This document shows positions 43,250-51,591 of a stretch of DNA of 64,000 bases, one piece after another. Every line of letters begins with the position of its first letter. Position 1 is the stretch's first letter. This stretch comes from Streptomyces carminius (GTDB lineage Bacteria; Actinomycetota; Actinomycetes; Streptomycetales; Streptomycetaceae). A program made the position numbers and the translations under genes. Below the pieces are notes generated by a model, which was not told the origin of the DNA, did not search any database, and saw only the letters and a list, made by a program, of their open reading frames with translations. Where the stretch lies: the NCBI RefSeq assembly GCF_002794255.1, contig NZ_PGGW01000069.1:124001-188000 (forward strand). Reading direction: 5' to 3'.

Positions 43250-44572
43250 TCACTCGTCCAGTGCGTTGTCGACTGTCTTGACGGCCGACTCCCATGCCTT
43301 GTCCGCCGAGACACCCTTCTGGTCGACCTGGAGCAGACCGGTGTTGACGATGTTCTCCTGGATCACCTGGTCCTTCGGGCCGATGATCTGGGTGGGCACA
43401 CCCTGGGCGGCGGTGGAGAAGATCTGGCCGATCGGTGCGTTGGAGAAGAACTCGTGCTTGGCGTCGGCGACCTCGGGGGTCTCGTACGCCGCCGGGGTGC
43501 TCGGGAAGCTGCCGCGCTCGGCGAAGAGCTTGGCCTGCTGGGTGGGAGCGGTCAGCCAGGCGGCGAACTTGATCGCCTCTTCCTTGTTCTTGCTGGCTTC
43601 GGGGACGCCGAGGAAGGCGCCGCCCCAGTTGCCGGGCTTGGGGGCCTGGGCGACGTCCCACTTGTCCTTGGCCTTGTCACCGCCCTTGTCCTGGATGTAG
43701 CCGAGCATCCACGGGGGGCAGGAGATGGTGGCGAAGGTGCCGTTGTTCATCGCCTTGTCCCACGGCTGGGTGAACTGCTGCTTCTTGTCGGTCAGCCCTT
43801 CGGAGGCGGCCTCGGCGGCGAGGTCCCAGGCCTCCTTGACGGCGGGGTTGTCCTTGTAGATCAGCTCGCCCTGCTCGTCGTAGTACCGCTTGGCGCTGGA
43901 GGAGATGACCGCGTTGTAGACACCGCCGGCGGAGTCGACCCAGGCCACGCCCTCGGGCCCGTCGGCCTTGAACTTCTTGCCGGCCTCGATGTACTTGCCC
44001 CAGTCGCCCTCCCACAGCTTGGCGACCTCTTCGCGCTCGGTGGGCAGACCGGCGGCCTCGAAGTGGTCCTTGCGGTAGCACAGGGCCATCGGGCCGACGT
44101 CGGTGCCCAGACCGATGGTCTTGCCGTCCTGGGTGGTGGCCTGCTGCCACTTCCAGTCGAAGTAGTCGTCCTTGGAGACGCCCTCCGCCTTGCCCAGGTC
44201 CACGAACTTCTCGGACTGGGTCTGGACCACCTCGGCGATGTTCGCCACCTCGACGGCCTGGATGTCGGCCAGACCGCTGTTGCTGCCGAGCCGCGTCAGG
44301 AGCTGCGGGTAGTAGTTCTCGTTGCGCTCGATGACGGTCTGCTGAATCTTGACCTTCGGGTTGAGCTTCTCGTACTCCTTGTAGAGACCGGCCTCCTGGA
44401 AGCCGAAGGTGCCGAAGAGACCGACCGTGATGACGGTCTTGCCGTCGGTGTCACCGCTGCCCGACCCGTTGCCCGAGTCGTCATCGCTCGCGCACCCGGC
44501 GAGCAGGCTGGTGCCGAGCACCGCAGCGGCCACGGCGGCCACGGCTCGGCGGGTTGTGCGGGGGTTGCGCAC
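43250..44572 (-). CDS. cebE: cellobiose/cellotriose-binding lipoprotein CebE
   Basis: A 440-residue extracellular solute-binding protein (family 1). The signal peptide ends in a lipobox (SLLAGC), followed by an acidic Asp/Ser/Gly linker (DDDSGNGSGSGD) and the binding domain (KTVITVGLFGTFGFQEAGLYKEYEKLNPKVKIQQ). It captures cellobiose/cellotriose, which also act as signals for development in some Streptomyces. GTG 44572 follows a perfect AGGAGGAC site. The CebR box at 44690 lies upstream of the start, so the operon should be induced by cello-oligosaccharides. Confidence 0.94.
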   Translation of the reverse strand: MRNPRTTRRAVAAVAAAVLGTSLLAGCASDDDSGNGSGSGDTDGKTVITVGLFGTFGFQEAGLYKEYEKLNPKVKIQQTVIERNENYYPQLLTRLGSNSGLADIQAVEVANIAEVVQTQSEKFVDLGKAEGVSKDDYFDWKWQQATTQDGKTIGLGTDVGPMALCYRKDHFEAAGLPTEREEVAKLWEGDWGKYIEAGKKFKADGPEGVAWVDSAGGVYNAVISSSAKRYYDEQGELIYKDNPAVKEAWDLAAEAASEGLTDKKQQFTQPWDKAMNNGTFATISCPPWMLGYIQDKGGDKAKDKWDVAQAPKPGNWGGAFLGVPEASKNKEEAIKFAAWLTAPTQQAKLFAERGSFPSTPAAYETPEVADAKHEFFSNAPIGQIFSTAAQGVPTQIIGPKDQVIQENIVNTGLLQVDQKGVSADKAWESAVKTVDNALDE

Positions 44573-44689
44573 TGCGTCCTCCTAGCGCCCTGACGTCTCA
44601 CTCCCGGCCGGGAAAGTGGGGGGACCGCGGTGTTCGTCACTGCGGCTCGGGGGGTGCGAACGTGTGGCTTCTGTATGGGTCAAGTCCCT

Positions 44690-44703
44690 TGGGAGCGCTC
44701 CCA
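44690..44703. promoter_or_regulatory. CebR operator between cebE and cebR
   Basis: TGGGAGCGCTCCCA, perfect 14-bp palindrome, 117 bases before the cebE start and 166 before cebR. It should control cebEFG and possibly cebR itself. Confidence 0.95.
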
Positions 44704-44869
44704 GATGTGATGAGTTGAAGGGTTGCGGCTCTCTGGCGGGGGTGTCAAGGGAATGGACAGACTGACCCGATGCAGTTATCCGGCTGTTAGCTTCAATGGC
44801 TGATCGATACTTATGCGCGGGACGGACGGGTCCTGTGCACTTGAGCTGGTACGACCCGGGGAGGCGGTC

Positions 44870-45907
44870 ATGACAGTGAGCGGACGGCGGGGGCAGCGGC
44901 CCACTTTGGAGCAGGTCGCCGCCTACGCGGGGGTCGGCCGCGGCACCGTCTCCCGGGTCATCAACGGCGCCGCCAACGTCAGCGACCAGACTCGCACCGC
45001 CGTCCAGCGGGCGATCGCCGAACTGGGATATGTGCCCAATCGGGCAGCCCGGGCCCTCGCGGCGGGCAGCACCGACGCGATCGCGCTGGTGATTCCCGAG
45101 GCGGAGACCAGGCTTTTCGCCGAACCGTACTTCTCGGGTATCATCCGCGGGGTCAGCACGGAGCTCGCCGACACCGACATGCAGCTCCTGCTCACCCTCC
45201 TCCGCACACCCAAGGAGCGCGACCGCTTCGCCCACTACGTGGGCGCCCACCGGGTGGACGGCGTACTGCTGCTGTCCGTGCACGCCGACGATTCCCTGCC
45301 CGACCTGCTGCAGCAGATCGAGATGCCCGCGGTGCTCAGCGGCCGCCGCAGCGGCGAGGAGCCGGTGCCCTATGTGGACTGCGACAACACCGGTGGTGCG
45401 CAGGCCGCCGTGGAGCACCTGATCGGCCGCGGCCGCCGGGCGGTGGCCACCATCACCGGTCCGCCGGACATGTACGTGGCCCAGTGCCGTCTGCAGGGTT
45501 ACCGGGACGCGCTGCGGGCCGCCGGTCTGGAGGAGGACGAGCGACTGGTCGGCGGCGGCGACTTCACCGAGGAGGGCGGCCGCCGCGCCGCCCGGGAACT
45601 GCTGGCCAGGCGTCCCGACCTGGACGCCGTCTTCTGTGCCTCCGACGTGATGGCCGCCGGTGCCCGGGCCGTGCTGCGCGAGTCGGGCCGCCGGGTGCCC
45701 GAGGACGTGGCGCTGGTCGGTTTCGACGACTCGGCGGTGGCCCGCCACATGGATCCGCCGCTGACGAGTGTGCGGCAGCCGATCGAGGAGATGGGCCGGG
45801 CGATGGTCCGGGTGCTGCTGGAGCAGCTCGCGGGGCGTAAGGAGGGACAGGGCGGGAGCCGGAGCCGGGTGCTGCCGACCGAGCTGGTCCGCCGGACCTC
45901 CTCGTAG
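44870..45907 (+). CDS. cebR: LacI family repressor CebR
   Basis: A 345-residue repressor. The helix-turn-helix TLEQVAAYAGVGRGTVSRVINGAANVSDQT is at residues ~11-40, then the hinge YVPNRAARALAAG and a periplasmic-binding-like effector domain (LVIPEAETRLF, DGVLLLSV, AVFCASDVMAAGA, VGFDDSAVA). CebR represses cellulose genes and releases DNA on binding cellobiose. ATG 44870 is preceded by GGGGAGG. It diverges from cebE. Four CebR-type boxes, three of them perfect, lie within 8 kb, so this is clearly the local regulator. Confidence 0.95.
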   Translation: MTVSGRRGQRPTLEQVAAYAGVGRGTVSRVINGAANVSDQTRTAVQRAIAELGYVPNRAARALAAGSTDAIALVIPEAETRLFAEPYFSGIIRGVSTELADTDMQLLLTLLRTPKERDRFAHYVGAHRVDGVLLLSVHADDSLPDLLQQIEMPAVLSGRRSGEEPVPYVDCDNTGGAQAAVEHLIGRGRRAVATITGPPDMYVAQCRLQGYRDALRAAGLEEDERLVGGGDFTEEGGRRAARELLARRPDLDAVFCASDVMAAGARAVLRESGRRVPEDVALVGFDDSAVARHMDPPLTSVRQPIEEMGRAMVRVLLEQLAGRKEGQGGSRSRVLPTELVRRTSS

Positions 45908-46132
45908 CCGCAGGGCCGGGGCGGTCTCCGCCGGCTCCGCCGGTGCGGGCCTTCTCGGCGCGGAACCTCCCGGTACGGAACCTCCCGGTGCCGCCGTGCG
46001 GCCGGGACCTTCGCCGGAGCGGTCGGCCCACCCCGTCCGCGGGGCGTGCGGTATTCGATGCGTTCGCTTCACGGCAGACCCCCTCCGGGGGATGCGGGGA
46101 CGAGACGCGCGATACGCCGAGCTTACGGCGAA

Positions 46133-46160
46133 GGGGCCGGTCGGCGTACCGACCGGCCCC
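46133..46160. terminator. terminator between cebR and the GH6 gene
   Basis: A perfect 12-bp stem with a CGTA loop (46133-46144 with 46149-46160), 43 bases past the GH6 stop on the minus strand and 226 past cebR. Confidence 0.88.
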
Positions 46161-46202
46161 CGATGTGCTCTACCGTTCTTCCTGTCTCACCTCAGCGGGT
46201 GA

Positions 46203-47951
46203 TCAGTCGACCGGCGGGTAGGCGTTCTCCAGCAGCTCCTCGAACTGGGCCTGGAACCAGTGGCCCGAGACGGGGGCGTTCGGCAGAGCGCCGGACGGGT
46301 TGTTCTGGTTGCGCGGGTTGCCCTCGTAGTCCGGGTCGCACATTCCGTCAGGGCTCTTGCCCTCGTCGTTCGGGATGTCCTCACCGGTACCGTCCGACTC
46401 CCCCGGGGGCTTGATCCACGCGTAGGCGTCGATCCCCGTGGCGGGCGAGGCGGTCGGCCGCTCACCGAGGCCGGCACCGGCCTGGTTGCACCAGTTGCCC
46501 AGGTGGATGCGGCGGTCGATACGGCTGCCGTCGACGTACTCGTCGGCGGTTCCGTCCTTCGAGGCCGGGCCGGTGGGCCGGTCCGGGCCGCCCCAGCCGT
46601 TGCGGGAGGTGTCGATGATCACGCCGACGTCCGAGTTGAAGCCGACGCTGACGGCCTCCTCGCGGAAGGCCTGGGCGAAGGACTGCTCGTCCACGTAGCG
46701 GTTCCAGTCCACCCACGAGGATCCCTCGCGGATCGACTTGCCGCCCACGGTGTCGTCGATGGAGAAGTACGGCTCGACGGTGGCACCGTAGTTGGCGGTG
46801 TTGGCGGCGAAGCCGGCGACGTCGTCCACCGTGGCGCCCGCGGTGTTGGAGGCCTCGTACAGCAGCTCGGCGGTGGCGGAGAAGTTGTCGTCCCAGCCGA
46901 TCCAGCCGTGGTGGCCGATGTCGATGTAGTTGTAGACGTTCTCGATGTCACCGAAGGTGGCGAGCGCGTAGCCGACGCCCTCGACGTAGTTGCCGTTGGC
47001 CAGCATCTCGTCGCAGTTCTCGGTGGCGGTCTCGCGGCTGCCCACGTTGGTGATCAGGTTGGGCAGCGAGTCGATCTCGACGACGTTGATGATCCGCAGG
47101 TCCGCGTACTTCGAGTCGGACAGGATCTCGGCGATCGGGTCGATGAACTCGTTCTTGTACTTGTCGATCTCGTCCGGACCGAGCTCACCCTGGGAGGCCA
47201 GCGCGGCGCAGTCGCGGCCGGGCAGGTTGTAGGTCACCATCTGGAGCGCGTCGGCACCCTGCTCGAGGGCGGCGTCCAGGTGGTCCCGCAGGCCCATGGT
47301 GTTCTCGCCGGCGGAACCGGACTCGATCGCGGCGATGCGGTCCAGCCACACCGCGGTCGGCTCGTCGGCGATCGCCTCGCCGCCGCTCTCGGCGGCCTGA
47401 CGCGACCAGTCCTCGTTCACGTAGAGCTGGGCACCCTCGTAGGGGTTGTCCACGCGAGCCGCTGCGTTGTCGTCGTTGTCGCTGTTGTCGTCATCGTTGT
47501 CGTCGTCCGAGCCGGAGTCGACGTTGCAGGTGACGCCGTTCAGCGTGAACGAACTGGGGATGGAGTTCGTCCCGGAGGACGAGGCGTTGAAGCCGAACTC
47601 GGCGGACGCGCCCGTGGCCAGGGTGGAGTTCCAGGACGGGGCGGTGGCGGTGACCTTCTTGCCGCTCTGGGTCACCGAGGCGCTCCAGCCCTGGCTCACC
47701 TGCTGGGAGCCGGCGAACTCCCACTCCACCTTCCAGTTGCTGAGGGTGGCGGCGGCGCTGTTCGTCACCTTGACCGAGGCGCTGAAGCCGGAGCTCCACT
47801 CGTTGGCGATCTTGTAGTCGACCGTACATGCGGGTGCCGCCGAGGCGGTCCCCTGCATCAGGGCGCCTGCCCCGAGCGTGCCGCCGAGCAGCGCGCCCGC
47901 GGCCAGTAACGCCGTCCGACGCTTGCGCGCCGGCGTTCTGGTGCCTGTCAT
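46203..47951 (-). CDS. secreted GH6 cellulase (exo-type) with N-terminal CBM2
   Basis: A 582-residue exported cellulase. The signal peptide (residues 1 to ~39, ending ASAA) is followed by a CBM2 (ACTVDYKIANEWSSGFSASVKVTN to TLNGVTCNV), a linker made almost wholly of Asp/Asn/Ser and a GH6 catalytic domain (TYNLPGRDCAA, VVEIDSLPNL, DTSRNGWGG, WIKPPGESDG). The long extra loops suggest a cellobiohydrolase. TTA is codon 15, so translation should need the bldA tRNA. A mismatched CebR box at 48326 and a ~375-base leader precede it. It diverges from the GH48 cellulase, its natural synergistic partner. Confidence 0.93.
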   Translation of the reverse strand: MTGTRTPARKRRTALLAAGALLGGTLGAGALMQGTASAAPACTVDYKIANEWSSGFSASVKVTNSAAATLSNWKVEWEFAGSQQVSQGWSASVTQSGKKVTATAPSWNSTLATGASAEFGFNASSSGTNSIPSSFTLNGVTCNVDSGSDDDNDDDNSDNDDNAAARVDNPYEGAQLYVNEDWSRQAAESGGEAIADEPTAVWLDRIAAIESGSAGENTMGLRDHLDAALEQGADALQMVTYNLPGRDCAALASQGELGPDEIDKYKNEFIDPIAEILSDSKYADLRIINVVEIDSLPNLITNVGSRETATENCDEMLANGNYVEGVGYALATFGDIENVYNYIDIGHHGWIGWDDNFSATAELLYEASNTAGATVDDVAGFAANTANYGATVEPYFSIDDTVGGKSIREGSSWVDWNRYVDEQSFAQAFREEAVSVGFNSDVGVIIDTSRNGWGGPDRPTGPASKDGTADEYVDGSRIDRRIHLGNWCNQAGAGLGERPTASPATGIDAYAWIKPPGESDGTGEDIPNDEGKSPDGMCDPDYEGNPRNQNNPSGALPNAPVSGHWFQAQFEELLENAYPPVD

Positions 47952-48325
47952 GCGATCTTCTCTTCCTTCCGGTCTTCCTCCGGATGACGGCGGAGCCCAG
48001 CTCCGTGTGTCGGGGGGTGCGGTCGTGTCACGGGTGCGTACCCGGGAAGGGCGGCCTCCGCTGTGGTGGGGAACGACCGCCGTCGTTGCACGGAGCGACA
48101 CCGCGCTCCGGTCCCGCCTCCCGGCGAACCCGCCGGGAGCTTTCCCCGGTATGGACAACCGGGGCGTGCGGAACGTGCTGAGGTGTACTGAACCGGCCAT
48201 GGGGGCCGTGAAGAGAGGCGGTGACGAGCGCCGCGTTTGCAGTGGTGTTCAACGCCCGAGGGCGCGGTGGGGGGTACATGAAGCGGCTCCTGTCGGTCGA
48301 ACGCGCCATTCCTGGCGCACGACTG

Positions 48326-48339
48326 TGGAAGCGCTCCCA
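48326..48339. promoter_or_regulatory. CebR-like box (one mismatch)
   Basis: TGGAAGCGCTCCCA differs from the perfect CebR palindrome at one base. It is placed to control the GH6 cellulase and possibly also GH48. Confidence 0.8.
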
Positions 48340-48471
48340 CTGGGTCGAGAAGAGAACGTAGCGGCAACTTCCGCTTGTGGCCAGAGTGTCTTCAGGAATT
48401 GGCCGGACGAATTTCTTCGACAGGGTCATTTCGTTCAGACTCTTGACAGGTGTCATGTCCACCTTGACCCT

Positions 48472-48485
48472 TGGGAGCGCTCCCA
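48472..48485. promoter_or_regulatory. CebR operator ahead of the GH48 cellulase
   Basis: TGGGAGCGCTCCCA, perfect palindrome, 71 bases before the GH48 start and just after a TTGACA promoter element. Confidence 0.93.
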
Positions 48486-48555
48486 CTGGTTCAGTTCCCC
48501 GTACGTGTGTCACGTACCTCCCCCCACCCCCGAGCCGCGAGGAGGGAACCTCCGC

Positions 48556-51513
48556 ATGCGAGCGTTACCGTTACCGGAAGCGCCACCCAGGCGCCATCGA
48601 GGAAGATCCAGAAGGCTGCTGATCGCGGCCACCGCGGCGATCTCCCTCCCGCTGGGAATGACCACGGCGCTCAGTGGCACCGCCCAGGCCGCCGCCCTCC
48701 AGTGCAGCGTCGACTACAAGAAGAACGACTGGGGCTCCGGCTTCAGCACCAACATCACCCTCACCAACCGGGGCTCCGGGGCCATCGACGACTGGACCCT
48801 GACCTACGAGTACAGCGGCAACCAGAAGCTCCAGCAGGGCTGGAACGGCCAGTGGTCGCAGTCGGGCAGGACGGTCACCGTCAAGAGCCCGCAGTACAGC
48901 ACCAAGATCGCCGCCGGTGACGCGATCACCGCGGGTGCGAACTTCAGCTACAGCGGCACCAACGCCGACCCGACCGCGTTCTCGGTCAACGGCACCCGCT
49001 GCAACGGCGCGCTCGCCGCCCCCGCCGCCACCCTGGTCAGCCCCGGTGCCGGCCAGGTCTACACCGCGGGCAGCACCGTCGAGCTGACGGCCGAGGCGCG
49101 CCCCGTGCAGGACGGCGCCACCATCGAGAAGGTCGACTTCTACAGCGACACCGAGCTGCTGGGCTCCGACACCACGGCGCCCTACAGCTTCGACTGGGAG
49201 GACGTCCCGGCGGGCAACTACTCGATCTACGCCGTCGCGCACGACTCCAACGGCATGTCGAGTGAGTCCGTCCCCGCCGGCATCCAGGTCACCGCCGGTC
49301 CCGCGGTGGTCGTGACCCCGTCCCAGCTCGGAGTGCGCCAGGGCGAGACCGCCTCCTTCGCGGTGAAGCTCTCCAAGAAGCCCACCGAGACCGTGACGGC
49401 CTCGGTGCGCCGCACCGACGGCAACTCCGGGGTGTCCGTGCTCAACGGCGAGGCGCTGACCTTCACGCCGGAGAACTGGGCCGCCCCCCAGACCGTGACG
49501 GTCTCCGCGGCCGACACCGGCTCGGGCGCCGCCACCTTCACCATCAGCGCCCCCGGCCACGAGGCCGCCGAGGTCAAGGTGACCCAGCTCGGCGGGGACG
49601 CCGTCGCGGGCGAGTACGAGGACCGGTTCCTCGACCTCTACAACAAGATCTTCGACCCGGCCAACGGGTACTTCTCGCCGGAGGGCATTCCCTACCACTC
49701 CGTCGAGACGCTGATCGTCGAGGCGCCCGACCACGGTCACGAGACGACCTCCGAGGCCTACAGCTACCTGATCTGGCTGCAGGCGATGTACGGCAAGGTC
49801 ACCGAGGACTGGGGTCCGCTGAACGAGTCGTGGCAGGTCATGGAGGACTACATGATCCCCACGGCCGAGGACCAGCCGACCAACAGCTTCTACGACCCGT
49901 CCAGCCCGGCCACCTACGCGGCCGAGCACCCGGAGCCGTCGGACTACCCCTCGGCGATCAACCCGGACATCCCGGTGGGTGAGGACCCGATCGCGGACGA
50001 GCTGCGGCAGGCCTACGGCACCGAAGAGATCTACGGCATGCACTGGCTGCAGGACGTGGACAACACCTACGGCTTCGGCAACTCCCCCGGCGCCACCTGC
50101 CAGGGCGGCCCGGACGAGGAGGGTCCCTCCTACATCAACACCTTCCAGCGCGGCTCGCAGGAGTCGGTCTGGGAGACCGTGCCGCAGCCCACCTGCGACG
50201 ACTACACCTTCGGCGGTGAGAACGGGTACCTCGACCTGTTCATCGACGACGAGGGCTACGCCGAGCAGTGGAAGTTCACCAACGCCCCCGACGCCGACGC
50301 CCGCGCGATCCAGGCCCTGTACTGGGCCGAGATGTGGGCCGACGAGCAGGGCAAGAAGTCGGAGATCTCCGGGCTGCTGGAGAAGGGCGCGAAGATGGGC
50401 GACTACCTTCGCTACTCCTTCTTCGACAAGTACTTCAAGGAGATCGGCGACTGCGTCGGCGCCTCCTCCTGCCCGGCCGGCAGCGGCAAGAACAGCGCCC
50501 ACTACCTGATGTCCTGGTACTACGCCTGGGGCGGTGCCACCGACACCGACGCGGGCTGGGCCTGGCGCATCGGCAGCAGCCACAACCACTTCGGTTACCA
50601 GAACCCGATGGCGGCCTACGCGCTGACCACCGTCCCGGAGCTGGAGCCCAAGAGCGCCACCGGCGCGGACGACTGGGAGAAGAGCCTGCAGCGGCAGCTG
50701 GAGCTCTACCGCTGGCTGCAGTCCGACGAGGGTGCGATCGCCGGTGGCGCCACCAACAGCTGGGGCGGCAACTACGGCACCCCGCCGTCCGGCACCGCCA
50801 CCTTCTACGGGATGTTCTACGACGAGAAGCCGGTCTACCACGACCCGCCGTCGAACCAGTGGTTCGGCATGCAGGCCTGGTCGATGCAGCGGGTCGCCGA
50901 GCTCTACCACGAGTCGGGCAACGCGGACGCCAAGGAGGTCCTGGACAAGTGGGTCGACTGGGTCCTCGGTGAGATCACCGTCAACCCCGACGGCAACTAC
51001 CAGATCCCGTCCACCCTGGAGTGGTCCGGTCAGCCCGACGACTGGAACGCCTCCAACCCCGGTGACAACTCGGGTCTGCACGTCAACGTCCGCGACTACA
51101 CCACCGACGTCGGCGTGACCGCGGCGCTGGCCAGGACGCTGATGTACTACGCGGCCGAGTCCGGTGACACCGAGGCCAGGGAGACCGGCAAGGCGCTGAT
51201 CGACGCCATGTGGCAGCACCAGGACGACCTGGGCATCGGCATCGAGGAGACCCGTACCGACTACGAGCGCTTCGAGGACGAGGTCTACATCCCCTCGGGC
51301 TGGAGCGGCACCATGCCCAACGGTGACGAGATCGAGCCCGGCTCCACCTTCCTGTCGATCCGGTCCTTCTACCAGGACGACCCGCAGTTCAACAAGGTGG
51401 AGAGCTACCTGAACGGCGGCGAGGCGCCGACGTTCACCTACCACCGCTTCTGGGCGCAGGCGGACGCCGCTCTCGCCTACGCGACCTACGCGGACCTCTT
51501 CGGCGACGAGTGA
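48556..51513 (+). CDS. secreted GH48 cellulase with N-terminal CBM2 and Ig-like modules
   Basis: A 985-residue reducing-end cellobiohydrolase. In order: signal peptide (1 to ~47), CBM2 (residues ~48-150), two Ig/Big-like beta modules (~155-350) and a GH48 catalytic domain (~355-985) with the acid Glu400 in HETTSEAYSYLIWLQAMYG. ATG 48556 is preceded by GGAGGGA. Codons 4 and 6 are TTA, and the first 20 codons also include AGA, AGG and CGA, all rare in this genome, whereas the rest is typical. That places the gene under bldA control in addition to CebR. It ends before a terminator at 51547. Confidence 0.95.
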   Translation: MRALPLPEAPPRRHRGRSRRLLIAATAAISLPLGMTTALSGTAQAAALQCSVDYKKNDWGSGFSTNITLTNRGSGAIDDWTLTYEYSGNQKLQQGWNGQWSQSGRTVTVKSPQYSTKIAAGDAITAGANFSYSGTNADPTAFSVNGTRCNGALAAPAATLVSPGAGQVYTAGSTVELTAEARPVQDGATIEKVDFYSDTELLGSDTTAPYSFDWEDVPAGNYSIYAVAHDSNGMSSESVPAGIQVTAGPAVVVTPSQLGVRQGETASFAVKLSKKPTETVTASVRRTDGNSGVSVLNGEALTFTPENWAAPQTVTVSAADTGSGAATFTISAPGHEAAEVKVTQLGGDAVAGEYEDRFLDLYNKIFDPANGYFSPEGIPYHSVETLIVEAPDHGHETTSEAYSYLIWLQAMYGKVTEDWGPLNESWQVMEDYMIPTAEDQPTNSFYDPSSPATYAAEHPEPSDYPSAINPDIPVGEDPIADELRQAYGTEEIYGMHWLQDVDNTYGFGNSPGATCQGGPDEEGPSYINTFQRGSQESVWETVPQPTCDDYTFGGENGYLDLFIDDEGYAEQWKFTNAPDADARAIQALYWAEMWADEQGKKSEISGLLEKGAKMGDYLRYSFFDKYFKEIGDCVGASSCPAGSGKNSAHYLMSWYYAWGGATDTDAGWAWRIGSSHNHFGYQNPMAAYALTTVPELEPKSATGADDWEKSLQRQLELYRWLQSDEGAIAGGATNSWGGNYGTPPSGTATFYGMFYDEKPVYHDPPSNQWFGMQAWSMQRVAELYHESGNADAKEVLDKWVDWVLGEITVNPDGNYQIPSTLEWSGQPDDWNASNPGDNSGLHVNVRDYTTDVGVTAALARTLMYYAAESGDTEARETGKALIDAMWQHQDDLGIGIEETRTDYERFEDEVYIPSGWSGTMPNGDEIEPGSTFLSIRSFYQDDPQFNKVESYLNGGEAPTFTYHRFWAQADAALAYATYADLFGDE

Positions 51514-51546
51514 CGGCTGAGGAGTAACCGAAGGGGAGCACGAGCC

Positions 51547-51591
51547 GGCCCCCCGGTCCGGTCTGGTCGACGGCGGCCGCACCGGGGGGCC
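51547..51591. terminator. terminator after the GH48 gene
   Basis: An 11-bp stem (GGCCCCCCGGT at 51547-51557 with 51581-51591) with a 23-base loop, 34 bases past the stop. Confidence 0.75.

Larger units (their letters stand above)
47952..48555. promoter_or_regulatory. divergent cellulase promoter region
   Basis: About 600 bases between two cellulase genes. It holds two CebR boxes (48326-48339 and 48472-48485). Each box directly follows a promoter-like arrangement: TTGACA at 48443-48448 for GH48, and a TTGCCG-like hexamer on the minus strand for GH6. The remaining ~375 bases before GH6 would be leader; no gene is supported there. Confidence 0.7.

Noticed and set aside
48028..48513. Minus-strand frame of about 160 codons in the cellulase promoter region
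   Set aside because: It covers both CebR boxes and promoter elements, with uneven composition and no domain.
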